NCBI RefSeq assembly: GCF_002115745.1 | Contig: NZ_JFKB01000007.1 | Span: 124,001 to 188,000 of the forward strand | Length of the DNA stretch: 64,000 nt | Source of the DNA: Thalassospira alkalitolerans | Lineage (GTDB): Bacteria > Pseudomonadota > Alphaproteobacteria > Rhodospirillales > Thalassospiraceae | Direction of reading: 5' to 3' | Part shown: positions 1 to 7,894 of the stretch, in pieces | Numbering within the stretch: position 1 is the stretch's first letter | How the letters are laid out: every line of letters starts with the position of its first letter | Notes under the pieces: generated by a model | Database searches by the model: none | What the model was told of the DNA's origin: nothing | The model's input: the letters and a program-made list of their open reading frames with translations, nothing else | Translations under genes and position numbers: made by a program

Positions 1-1367
1 AGGTATCGCGCAATACGGTGATGCTGGTGTATCAACGCCTGATGGATGACGGGTATCTTACCGCGGTCTGGCGGCGCGGGCATTTTGTGAATGAACAATA
101 TATTCGCCAGCAATTGCGTCTTCGGGTTGATACGCGCACCGCATCGCTTTTTTCGCCCGAACGTGATCCGAAATTGTGGGAGCGGCATCTTGGTTTTCGC
201 CCGTCTGCGGCGCGCAATATCGTTAAACCGGGCAATTGGCGTGATTTTCCCTATCCGTTTATTTATGGGCAGGTGGCGGTGGATAAAACCACCATTTCGC
301 GGTGGCGGGATTCGATGCGTCTGGCTGGAAGTCTGGCCCATTCGGCAAGCTGGGTCGGTGATCAGGTCGATATGGACGACCCGAAACTGTTAGAACAGAT
401 TATTACCCGCATCCTGCCCCATCGTGGATTGCGCGCCCATCCCGAACAGATGTTGATCACCATCGGTGCCCAGAACGCGCTGTTTTTGGTCGGGCAATTG
501 CTGGCGGGCAAGGGGCGGCGCGTCGGGGTGGAAAACCCCGGTTATGTCGATGCGCGCAATATCTTTGCCGCCAGCGGGGCCGATATCGTGCCCTTGCCAA
601 TTGATAGCGAAGGCGTGGTGCCATCATCGGCGATGAATGGCTGTGACATGGTGTATGTCACCCCGTCGCATCAATGCCCGACCAGTGTGACGATGTCGCT
701 GGATCGTCGGTTGCAGCTTGTCGAACGGTCGCGCCGCGAGGATTTTATTCTTGTCGAAGACGATTACGAGCATGAGTTGAACTATCTTGGCAATCAGCGC
801 GCCGCCCTTAAAAGTTATGATAATTCGGGGCATATCATTTATATCGGCAGCCTGACCAAGCTGATGTTTCCGGGGCTTCGGGTGGGATATATCGTTGCCG
901 ATAGTGAACTGATTACCGAATTGCGCGCCTTGCGCCGGTTAAGTTATCGCCATCCATCCGGGCAGGATCAACGTGCCATGGCATTGTTCATGGGCGAGGG
1001 GCATCTGGATGCGCATTTGCGCCGGACCCGCGATCGTCTGGCCGATAAATGGCAAATCATGCAGAGCGAATTGGCAAGCCAGCTTCCGGATATACATTTC
1101 ACCCCGACGGCCGGGGGATCGGCATTTTGGGTAACATTGCCCAAGGGGATTGATGCCTGGGCGGTTCATCGCGAAGCTGCAAGGCGGGGTGTTTTGATCG
1201 AACCGGGCGATGTGCATTACGTTGATGGGGCAACCGCCCCGCGCAATCACATGCGGTTGGGCTTTGCCGCGATTGATCGGGGGCAGATCGCGGCCGGGAT
1301 CAGTCAGTTACGTGATGCCATCATGACCGTGACAGCCGAAAAAGACAAAGGAACTGCCACGCAATAG
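1..1367 (+). CDS. MocR-family GntR/aminotransferase regulator (5' partial)
   Basis: The reading frame is open from base 3, so the gene starts upstream of the window; only the end of the N-terminal GntR winged helix is visible (VSRNTVMLVYQRL-like recognition region), followed by a linker and a full fold-type I aminotransferase domain. The PLP lysine is in SLTKLMFPGLRVGY (codon 858-860) and the Asp/Tyr PLP contacts lie in VEDDYEHE and VTPSHQCP. MocR proteins use the aminotransferase domain as an effector sensor and are usually regulators rather than enzymes. It is convergent with the omega-aminotransferase gene; by family habit it may control that gene or a PLP/amine pathway (TauR, GabR and PdxR are relatives), but the target cannot be fixed from this window. 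Confidence 0.85.
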   Translation, partial: VSRNTVMLVYQRLMDDGYLTAVWRRGHFVNEQYIRQQLRLRVDTRTASLFSPERDPKLWERHLGFRPSAARNIVKPGNWRDFPYPFIYGQVAVDKTTISRWRDSMRLAGSLAHSASWVGDQVDMDDPKLLEQIITRILPHRGLRAHPEQMLITIGAQNALFLVGQLLAGKGRRVGVENPGYVDARNIFAASGADIVPLPIDSEGVVPSSAMNGCDMVYVTPSHQCPTSVTMSLDRRLQLVERSRREDFILVEDDYEHELNYLGNQRAALKSYDNSGHIIYIGSLTKLMFPGLRVGYIVADSELITELRALRRLSYRHPSGQDQRAMALFMGEGHLDAHLRRTRDRLADKWQIMQSELASQLPDIHFTPTAGGSAFWVTLPKGIDAWAVHREAARRGVLIEPGDVHYVDGATAPRNHMRLGFAAIDRGQIAAGISQLRDAIMTVTAEKDKGTATQ

Positions 1368-1458
1368 CGCAACAGTTCCTTTTGGTTCAGATCCCAAGCC
1401 CCAAGCCCGACTGCGAAATCGAGAGCCCGCGTTGGATGGCGGTGGTCCTGAAACAGGA

Positions 1459-2775
1459 TCAGATTTGTCGGCCAAGAACCTTTTGCAGGATGGCAACCAT
1501 GTCGTTGATGTCCTGTTCGGTGCTGACAAGGGCCGGGGCAAAGATCAGGGCATCGCCCGTAGCTTTGAGATGCAAGCCTTCGTCAAACAGCGCACGTTGG
1601 ACCCAACTGCCTGTTTCACCCGGTGTTTTCCCCGGTGTCAGTTGAATGCCAGACATCATGCCATAGCCGCGAAGGTCGCTGACTTGTGGCAGGTTGCGCA
1701 GGCCAAATACCGCGTCGAGGAAATGATCGGAAAGCGATTTGGCGCGGTCAAACAAGCCTTCGTTGGCGTAAATATCAAGGGTGGCAATCCCGGCGGCACA
1801 GGCCACCGGATGGGCCGAATAGGTATATCCGTGGAAGAATTCCGGCCGGTCGCCTTTGGCGGCTTCGAAGATGGCGGCCTGAAATTCTGCCGAGGTGGCA
1901 ACAGCACTCATGGGGATGGCACCATTGGTCAGGGCCTTGGCCATCGTGATCACATCGGGTTTGACGGCAAATTCCTGGGATGCAAAGGCCGAACCGGTAC
2001 GGCCAAAGCCGGTGATGACTTCGTCAAAGACGAGCAAGATGCCGTGTTTGTCGCAAATGGCGCGCAGTCGTTCGAGATAACCCTTTGGCGGGACAATGGT
2101 GCCAATCGATCCGGCAATCGGTTCGACAAAGACCGCCGCAATTGTATCGCCGCCATAGGTTTTGCAGATTTCTTCTAGTTCATCGGCAAGGTTCGCACCG
2201 GTTTCTGGCTGGCCGCGGGTGAAACGCTGTTCTTCGGACCATGTGTGGCGCATATGGACGACATCACAGGTAATGCCGGCAAAATCACGACGGTTATTAA
2301 CCATCCCGGCAAGGGAGGTGCCGCCAAGGTTTACCCCGTGATAGCCCCAGGCGCGTGAGACAAATTTGGTGCGCTGGGCGTTGCCGGTGGCCCGATGATA
2401 GGCAAGGCACATTTTCATTGCGGTATCGACGGCCTCGGACCCGGAACCGGCAAAGAAGACGCGATCAATCCCGTCGGGCAGGATTGCGGCGAGTTTTTCG
2501 GCAAATTCAAACGATATCGGGGCGGCGCGCTGAAAATGCGGGGAATAGTCCAGCGTTGACAGTTGCCGATGAACGGCATCGGCGATTTCCGGGCGGCTAT
2601 GACCCGCCGCACAGCAAAACAGGCCCGATGCGCCATCCAGAAGTTCACGGCCTTCTGGCGTCCAGTATTTAACGCCCTTTGCCTTGGCAAACATCTGGGG
2701 TTCTTCATGGAACAGACGGTTGTTGGTGAATGGCATCCAGTGATGGGCCATGTTGGGCTTTGTCTGTACGGTCAT
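1459..2775 (-). CDS. omega-amino acid:pyruvate aminotransferase (class III)
   Basis: 438 residues, normal for class-III PLP aminotransferases. The N-terminus MAHHWMPFTNNRLFHEEP and the GLFCCAAGHSRPEI block are typical of omega-amino acid (beta-alanine):pyruvate transaminases. The PLP lysine is Lys280 in ITMAKALTNG, and DEVITGFGRTG carries the conserved Asp that contacts PLP. The expected reaction is transfer of the terminal amino group of beta-alanine or similar omega-amines to pyruvate, giving malonate semialdehyde and alanine in the cytoplasm. An AGGAG sequence precedes the ATG. It is divergent from the TauE/SafE and YdfG-like genes; the latter reduces malonate semialdehyde in E. coli, which supports a beta-alanine role. 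Taurine as substrate is a less likely alternative suggested by the adjacent exporter. Confidence 0.85.
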   Translation of the reverse strand: MTVQTKPNMAHHWMPFTNNRLFHEEPQMFAKAKGVKYWTPEGRELLDGASGLFCCAAGHSRPEIADAVHRQLSTLDYSPHFQRAAPISFEFAEKLAAILPDGIDRVFFAGSGSEAVDTAMKMCLAYHRATGNAQRTKFVSRAWGYHGVNLGGTSLAGMVNNRRDFAGITCDVVHMRHTWSEEQRFTRGQPETGANLADELEEICKTYGGDTIAAVFVEPIAGSIGTIVPPKGYLERLRAICDKHGILLVFDEVITGFGRTGSAFASQEFAVKPDVITMAKALTNGAIPMSAVATSAEFQAAIFEAAKGDRPEFFHGYTYSAHPVACAAGIATLDIYANEGLFDRAKSLSDHFLDAVFGLRNLPQVSDLRGYGMMSGIQLTPGKTPGETGSWVQRALFDEGLHLKATGDALIFAPALVSTEQDINDMVAILQKVLGRQI

Positions 2776-2789
2776 GGTGGCTCCTGTAC

Positions 2790-2848
2790 GCTTGCAAGGG
2801 TTGAGGACAAAAAAGACGCTGATTGTTAACTAGCGCGGTGCTTGCAAG
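2790..2848. promoter_or_regulatory. paired GCTTGCAAG palindromic sites in divergent promoter region
   Basis: The 9-mer GCTTGCAAG, with palindromic core CTTGCAAG, occurs at 2790-2798 and 2840-2848, exactly 50 bp apart, between the divergently transcribed aminotransferase and TauE/SafE genes. The proximal copy begins 15 bases before the aminotransferase start codon. Paired short palindromes near a start suggest an operator. The adjacent MocR protein is the obvious but unproven candidate binder. Confidence 0.35.
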
Positions 2849-3004
2849 TCCCGTTAGGGCCAGATGGAAACTATGTGTGGTGCCAGATATGGGGGTGGAC
2901 CCATCAAAACCCGGTTTGTGGCTCTATTGGGTCGGCCTTGAACTGGCGTATTTCCACTTAAGAGCAGAGCTTACAACAGCAGGTTTGCGCGCAAGGGGGC
3001 GTTG

Positions 3005-3739
3005 ATGGAAATTGTCTTGCCGGGATTGATGATTGCGATTGCAGCATTGTTTCGCGGCGTTACCGGTTTTGGTTTTGCCTTGCTGGCCGCGCTGGGACTG
3101 AGTTCCCTGATGGCGCCACAGGATGCGACATCGATCATCCTGTTGATTGATCTCGTGCTGACCGGGCTGATTTTACGCAAATTTGATCGGCATATGGTGG
3201 ATTGGCGGGCGACCGCGATATTGTTGGGCTTTGGCCTGATCGGCGGGGTTTCCGGGCCTTATGTTGCCGCGATGCTCAGTGATGACAGCGCCCGGATCGC
3301 GACCAATATTGCCATCGCAATTGCCGCCCTTGTGGCGATGATGCATCGGCCACCGCAATGGATGGGTCATGTGGTTGTCGGGGCGGTTTTGGCCTTGGTG
3401 GTCGGGGGCATGATGGCCGGTTTTGCCGTTGGCGGGCCATTGGCGGCGGCGTGGTTGCTGGCAGGGGGCACCGAAGGTGCACGTGTGCGCAACACATTGG
3501 CGATTTATTTCGGATTTGTTGATGTGCTGGGCTTTGCCACACGGGCAGGTGCGGGGATGTTGCCCGACGGGTTTCTTGGTATGGCCTTGCCGTTATTGGC
3601 GATTGCGGTGATCGCCTATTTTCCCGGCGAGATGATTTATCGAAAGATGAGCATGATTTTGTGGCGGCGTGTTTGCGCCATCAGTCTGGTTCTTATTGCG
3701 ATTGTCGGTGCCATGCAAACCATTCTGATCATGCTTTGA
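3005..3739 (+). CDS. TauE/SafE family sulfite/organic-anion exporter
   Basis: 244 residues, almost entirely hydrophobic with about eight predicted membrane segments. The N-terminal GVTGFGFALLAALGL and the mid-protein GFAVGGPLAAAWLLAGG are the two duplicated glycine-rich halves of the TauE/SafE (formerly DUF81) family in the inner membrane. Family members export sulfite, sulfoacetate or other small anions; the substrate here is not determinable. ATG at 3005 is preferred over the TTG one codon upstream. It is followed 46 bp later by the YdfG-like gene on the same strand and is divergent from the omega-aminotransferase, so it may export an organic acid arising from omega-amino acid breakdown. 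Confidence 0.8.
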   Translation: MEIVLPGLMIAIAALFRGVTGFGFALLAALGLSSLMAPQDATSIILLIDLVLTGLILRKFDRHMVDWRATAILLGFGLIGGVSGPYVAAMLSDDSARIATNIAIAIAALVAMMHRPPQWMGHVVVGAVLALVVGGMMAGFAVGGPLAAAWLLAGGTEGARVRNTLAIYFGFVDVLGFATRAGAGMLPDGFLGMALPLLAIAVIAYFPGEMIYRKMSMILWRRVCAISLVLIAIVGAMQTILIML

Positions 3740-3785
3740 CATCCAGATTTTTTGAATTCCTGAAATATCCAAACCGGAGACGATC

Positions 3786-4538
3786 ATGACCAAAAATGCA
3801 TTGATTACGGGCGCAACGTCGGGATTTGGCGCGGCAATGGCGCGCCGATTTGTTGCCGAGGGCTGGAACGTTATTATTACCGGGCGGCGTGCCGACCGGT
3901 TGGCGGGGCTTGTTGATGAACTTGGCGGGGCGTCACGCGCCCATGCGCTGGCGTTTGATATTTCGGACAAAGACGCGATGGCGGCCGCAATTGACAGTCT
4001 TCCGGCGCATTTCGCCGAGATCGATCTTTTGGTGAACAATGCCGGTCTGGCGCTGGGGACCAAACCGGCACAGGAATGCGATTTGACGGACTGGACGACG
4101 ATGATCAATACCAATATCACCGGCTTGGTGACGATGACGCGTTTGTTGCTTGACCGGTTGATTGCGCGCAAGGGCATGATTGTCAATCTGTCGTCGATTG
4201 CAGCAAACTGGCCTTATCCGGGGGGGAATGTTTATGCCGCGTCCAAGGCATTTGTTCAGCAATTTTCCCTTGGGATTCGGTGTGATTTGCAGGGCACCGG
4301 GGTGCGTGTAACATCCATCGGACCCGGATTGTCGGAAAGTGAGTTTACGCTGGTGCGGACCGGCGGGAACAAGGATGCCTATGATAAACTTTATGGCGGT
4401 GCCGATCCGCTTCAGCCCGAAGATATTGCCGAAACCGTTTATTGGGTCGCCAGCCTGCCGGGGCATGTGAATATCAATACATTGGAAGTGATGCCGGTCA
4501 GTCAAAGTTGGTCACCCTTTGCCATTCATCGGCAATAA
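3786..4538 (+). CDS. ydfG: YdfG-like NADP-dependent SDR (3-hydroxy acid/malonate semialdehyde dehydrogenase)
   Basis: 250 residues, a classical short-chain dehydrogenase. The cofactor motif TGATSGFG is at the N-terminus, NNAG follows the nucleotide fold, and Tyr150-x3-Lys154 with the preceding NLSSIA serine forms the catalytic triad. The C-terminal segment with YGGADPLQPEDIAE, LPGHVNINTLE and MPVSQS is characteristic of YdfG, which oxidises 3-hydroxy acids and L-allo-threonine and reduces malonate semialdehyde to 3-hydroxypropionate. It lies downstream of the TauE/SafE gene, probably co-transcribed. The neighbouring omega-aminotransferase would produce malonate semialdehyde, which gives the pair a coherent function. 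Confidence 0.85.
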   Translation: MTKNALITGATSGFGAAMARRFVAEGWNVIITGRRADRLAGLVDELGGASRAHALAFDISDKDAMAAAIDSLPAHFAEIDLLVNNAGLALGTKPAQECDLTDWTTMINTNITGLVTMTRLLLDRLIARKGMIVNLSSIAANWPYPGGNVYAASKAFVQQFSLGIRCDLQGTGVRVTSIGPGLSESEFTLVRTGGNKDAYDKLYGGADPLQPEDIAETVYWVASLPGHVNINTLEVMPVSQSWSPFAIHRQ

Positions 4539-4633
4539 ATAACCCGGCGAGGGTATTGGTTTTTTTCCGGTAATATCATTTCTTTTATGCGGTTGTTTTG
4601 GTGTTGGTACGCCCGATATTGTGCAACTGCGAG

Positions 4634-4691
4634 TGGACATTTTGTCCATTGGTGCATCTGTACGGTGACGCGTGTGTGGACATTTTGTCCA
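4634..4691. promoter_or_regulatory. two identical TGGACA-N3-TGTCCA palindromes (candidate upstream activating sequences)
   Basis: The 15-bp palindrome TGGACATTTTGTCCA occurs identically at 4634-4648 and 4677-4691, 43 bp apart (about four helical turns). Both copies also share the flanking G on the left and T on the right. Centres lie about 143 and 100 bp upstream of the start predicted from the sigma-54 promoter at 4758-4773, the usual distance for enhancer-binding-protein sites. They sit upstream of the OFA antiporter gene. The binding protein is not identified. Confidence 0.65.
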
Positions 4692-4757
4692 TGCGCGTGC
4701 GCCGCAGCATGTGATTGAGCGTTCAAAAACTTCCAGAAAATCAGGCAATAGACTGAA

Positions 4758-4773
4758 TGGCATAGCGATTGCG
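4758..4773 (+). promoter_or_regulatory. predicted sigma-54 (-24/-12) promoter
   Basis: TGGCATAGCGATTGCG matches the RpoN consensus TGGCACG-N4-TTGCW: the invariant GG (4759-4760) and GC (4771-4772) are separated by exactly 10 bp and the TGGCA and TTGC elements are complete. Transcription would start near 4784 and leave a leader of about 90 bases before the antiporter ATG at 4876. The paired palindromes upstream strengthen the call. The rest of 4539-4875 holds no gene that I can support. Confidence 0.6.
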
Positions 4774-4875
4774 ACGGTATGTTTTCCGGGTCTTAGCGAT
4801 ATGGCCATGCAGCATTCACCGAAAAAAGGGGGATGTGGCCGCCGGAAAAACATAATACCGGGAGGAAGAACTCAA

Positions 4876-6609
4876 ATGTTTGATCGCCTTAAAAAAGAAC
4901 ATATCGTCGCAGAAGACGGTTTCAACCGCTGGAAAGTGCCACCAGCATCTATCGCCATTCATCTTTGTATCGGCTCGGTCTATGCCTGGTCGATTTTCAA
5001 CCCGCCGCTGATCAAGGAATTCGGTGTGGTTGCGTCAAGCTCCGGGGACTGGGGGCTGCAATCTGTCGTCTGGATTTTCTCGGTTGCGATTGTCTTTTTG
5101 GGGCTTGCTGCGGCATTTGGCGGCAAATGGCTTGAAGAAGTTGGCCCGCGTATGGTTGGTGTTGTTGCCGCATTCTGTTGGGGTGGCGGTTTCATCATCG
5201 GTGGCCTTGGCATTGCAAGTCATCAATTGTGGCTGGTTTATCTTGGGTATGGTGCGCTTGGCGGTTGTGGCCTTGGCCTTGGCTATGTCTCGCCGGTATC
5301 AACCCTGATTCGCTGGTTCCCGGACCGTCGCGGTATGGCGACCGGCATGGCGATCATGGGCTTTGGCGGTGGTGCGATGATCGCAACCCCGATCAAGGAA
5401 ACCCTGCTGGGCATGTTCTATAAGGCGCCGGAATATCTGGGTGCCGAAGGGGCGGTTACCATGGTAACCGAAGGCGGCAAGCGGATGGCCGAATTCGGTG
5501 GCCAGATGGTTGAAGTTGTTGTTGCCGGTGCGGCACAGATTGCGTCGGCGCCCGTACCGCTTGAAGCAGGTGTTTATGTTGTCGGGACCGGTGATACCGG
5601 TGCGGCATCGACCTTCTTTACGCTGGGGATTGTTTATTTCATCGTGATGGTTATTGCAGCGTTTTCCTATCGCGTGCCGCGCGAAGGATGGCTTCCGGCT
5701 GGCTGGACGCCGCCGACCGCCGATGACGCATCCAAACGCATGATTACCCATAAAAACGTTCATATCGATCAGGCGCTGAAAACACCGCAATTCTATATGA
5801 TGTGGATTGTTCTGTGCTTTAACGTGACGGCGGGTATCGGGGTGATTGGCGTTGCCAAAACCATGATGAGCGAAATCTTTGGCAGCACGTTGCCATTGGT
5901 CGTCAATTCCGGTTTTGCGGCGACCTATGTGTTTATGATTTCGGTCTTTAACATGTGTGGCCGGTTCTTCTGGGCGTCTATTTCCGATTATATCGGGCGC
6001 AAAAACACCTATTATTGCTTCTTTGTGCTGGGCATCATTCTGTATCTGTCGATCCCCTATGCTGCGGGTCAGGTCAGTGTGAACCCGGTTGTGACCTGGC
6101 TTATTATGTTCTATGGCGCAACCATGATCATCTTCACCATGTATGGTGGTGGTTTTGCGACCATTCCGGCCTATCTTGCCGATGTTTTCGGGACCAAATA
6201 TGTGGGTGGTATCCATGGTCGTCTTCTGACCGCATGGAGCACGGCTGGCGTTTTGGGCCCGCTTGCCATCACCCAGTTGCGTCAGACCTCGGTCGGGAAT
6301 TCGATCCGCGATCTGGCGTCTCATATTGATCCGGCGGCATTCCAGGCCAAATTTGGTGCCGGGATGGAACAGCTTGATCAATTGGTGGCGGCAAAAACGG
6401 TGACCATTGCTCGTCTGATGGAAATCGCGCCGGTGGGCACGGTTGATCCGACGCCAAGCCTTTATAATACCACCATGTATGCCATGGCCGGTTTGCTGGT
6501 GATTGGCCTGATTGCCAACTCATTGATCAAACCGATCCATGACAAGCATTACATGGAAACGTCTTCGGACCATGGCAAAGCCGGTGGTGAAGCCACGTCC
6601 AAGGCCTAG
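4876..6609 (+). CDS. OFA-family MFS transporter (oxalate/formate antiporter type)
   Basis: 577 residues from the ATG at 4876, chosen because GGGAGGAAG lies just upstream and the FNRWKVPPASIAIHLCIGSVYAWSIF start matches OFA proteins; a longer in-frame extension to 4672 would run through the promoter elements. About twelve membrane segments; GRFFWASISDYIGRKNTYY is the MFS loop. OFA members exchange oxalate, formate or other small carboxylates. The protein is much longer than OxlT (about 420 residues) because of hydrophilic insertions near residues 174-241 and 470-531. Formate dehydrogenase genes follow on the same strand, so formate or a formate-yielding acid is the likely substrate. Confidence 0.8.
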   Translation: MFDRLKKEHIVAEDGFNRWKVPPASIAIHLCIGSVYAWSIFNPPLIKEFGVVASSSGDWGLQSVVWIFSVAIVFLGLAAAFGGKWLEEVGPRMVGVVAAFCWGGGFIIGGLGIASHQLWLVYLGYGALGGCGLGLGYVSPVSTLIRWFPDRRGMATGMAIMGFGGGAMIATPIKETLLGMFYKAPEYLGAEGAVTMVTEGGKRMAEFGGQMVEVVVAGAAQIASAPVPLEAGVYVVGTGDTGAASTFFTLGIVYFIVMVIAAFSYRVPREGWLPAGWTPPTADDASKRMITHKNVHIDQALKTPQFYMMWIVLCFNVTAGIGVIGVAKTMMSEIFGSTLPLVVNSGFAATYVFMISVFNMCGRFFWASISDYIGRKNTYYCFFVLGIILYLSIPYAAGQVSVNPVVTWLIMFYGATMIIFTMYGGGFATIPAYLADVFGTKYVGGIHGRLLTAWSTAGVLGPLAITQLRQTSVGNSIRDLASHIDPAAFQAKFGAGMEQLDQLVAAKTVTIARLMEIAPVGTVDPTPSLYNTTMYAMAGLLVIGLIANSLIKPIHDKHYMETSSDHGKAGGEATSKA

Positions 6610-6657
6610 GCAAGCGAACCCCGGAGCCGGTCGGACACACCCCCGACCGGTACCATT

Positions 6658-6689
6658 GGGTCCGGCGATATTTGTCTGTCGCCGGACCC
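6658..6689 (+). terminator. strong hairpin after the OFA transporter gene
   Basis: An 11-bp perfect stem (GGGTCCGGCGA at 6658-6668 with TCGCCGGACCC at 6679-6689) lies 49 bases after the transporter stop; a smaller stem with arms CCGGTCGG and CCGACCGG lies between 6627 and 6650. There is no clear T-run, so it may stabilise the mRNA or act in a factor-dependent way rather than as a classical intrinsic terminator. Confidence 0.4.
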
Positions 6690-6866
6690 GCTTTGGCATG
6701 AAGCCTTGATTTTTTCATGTCTGGTCCTGTTGCAGGATTAACCCTTCGGCTTTTATGGCCATTCGGGTTATCCTGTGACAAGGACACCCGCCCCGCCAAT
6801 GGTGTCCATTAATCACATAAAGTGCGCCACCATAAGGGGTTAACCCCGAAAGGCGCCGGATACGCC

Positions 6867-7760
6867 ATGATCGATAAACTTGAAATGTTTATGGTGCTCG
6901 CCCGCGAGCAGCATTTTGGCCATGCCGCCGAAGAATGCGGTGTGACACAACCAACTCTTTCCAGCGCGCTGCGCCAGCTTGAAGACCATCTTGGCGTCGT
7001 GCTTGTCCGCCGTGGATCGCGCTATCAGGGTTTAACGCCCGAAGGAGAACGTGTTCTGGAATGGGCGCGTCATATTGTGGGCAGTTCGCGGTCGATGCGC
7101 GATGAAATGCGCGCGATGCGTTTTGGCCTGACCGGTCAGGTGCAGATCGCGGTTATTCCTACCGCATTGTCGATGGTGCATGAATTGACCACCCCGTTTC
7201 GCGAAAAGCACCCGGATGTGACTTTTGCGGTGTTATCGCGGACCTCGATCGAAATTCAGGCCTTGCTGGATGACCTTCAGATCGATGTCGGGATTACCTA
7301 TTTGGATAACGAGCCTTTGGGGCGGGTGACGTCGATCCCGCTTTATTATGAACGTTATCATCTGGTGACATCGAATTTCGATCATATCGGGGACCGGGAA
7401 AGCATTACATGGCGCGAGGCGGCGGAATTTCCGCTGTGTCTGTTGACGCCCGATATGCAAAACCGGCGGATTATCAATCAACATCTGACCGAAGCCGGGG
7501 CAAAGGTTAGCCCGACTTTGGAAAGTGATTCGATGATTGCGCTGTTTACCCATGTGCATACCGGCAATTGGGCCAGCATCATGCCGGTTAAAATGGTCAA
7601 GGAATTCAGCATGCATGACCGGGTGAAATCGATCCCGATTGTCGAACCCGATGCTTTGCATCTTGTTGGAATGATTGCGGCAAAACGCGAACCGGCAACC
7701 CCGGTGGTGTCAGCCTTGTTAAAAGAAGCCAAAGGCATTTCGGAACTTGAGCCGGTTTGA
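6867..7760 (+). CDS. LysR-family transcriptional regulator of the formate dehydrogenase operon
   Basis: 297 residues, standard LTTR length. The N-terminal helix-turn-helix is MIDKLEMFMVLAREQHFGHAAEECGVTQPTLSSALRQLE-like (first 65 residues), followed by a substrate-binding domain from about residue 90. ATG 6867 fits the family start; the frame is open 45 bases upstream but without family similarity. It is co-oriented with and directly upstream of fdsG. LysR regulators next to fds operons (FdsR in Cupriavidus) control them, and a T-N11-A dyad stands between this gene and fdsG. The effector is presumably formate, an inference. Confidence 0.85.
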   Translation: MIDKLEMFMVLAREQHFGHAAEECGVTQPTLSSALRQLEDHLGVVLVRRGSRYQGLTPEGERVLEWARHIVGSSRSMRDEMRAMRFGLTGQVQIAVIPTALSMVHELTTPFREKHPDVTFAVLSRTSIEIQALLDDLQIDVGITYLDNEPLGRVTSIPLYYERYHLVTSNFDHIGDRESITWREAAEFPLCLLTPDMQNRRIINQHLTEAGAKVSPTLESDSMIALFTHVHTGNWASIMPVKMVKEFSMHDRVKSIPIVEPDALHLVGMIAAKREPATPVVSALLKEAKGISELEPV

Positions 7761-7780
7761 AGACCGCGTGAAAACGGCTT

Positions 7781-7797
7781 GATAGGTTTTCGCTATC
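7781..7797. promoter_or_regulatory. LysR-type T-N11-A dyad upstream of fdsG
   Basis: GATAG at 7781-7785 and CTATC at 7793-7797 form a perfect 5-7-5 inverted repeat containing the LTTR signature T-N11-A (T7783, A7795). It lies 98 bp before the fdsG ATG in the 134-bp gap after the LysR gene, where a LysR activator would bind. Confidence 0.5.
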
Positions 7798-7894
7798 GCG
7801 TAACGGGATGGCTTTATTGAACCGGGGGCGGCAATCGCCGACACTGGTTGGAATAACGAATAATTTCAAAAGACTGTCAGTGAGAGAGGCTTAC

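Noticed and set aside
1432-2178. 248-codon plus-strand open frame opposite the omega-aminotransferase
   Set aside because: The minus-strand product has all PLP-enzyme motifs; the plus-strand frame is glycine-rich without family signals.
4672-4875. N-terminal extension of the OFA transporter
   Set aside because: It would translate across the upstream palindrome and sigma-54 promoter and shows no similarity; a strong ribosome site precedes ATG 4876.
5299-6381. 360-codon minus-strand open frame inside the OFA transporter gene
   Set aside because: Shadow of a membrane protein gene, rich in His/Arg/Asn as expected for reverse reading.
6735-6780. GGATTAACCC/GGGTTATCC inverted repeat before the LysR gene
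   Set aside because: Arms differ by a bulge and no LysR T-N11-A symmetry is seen; too weak to call.
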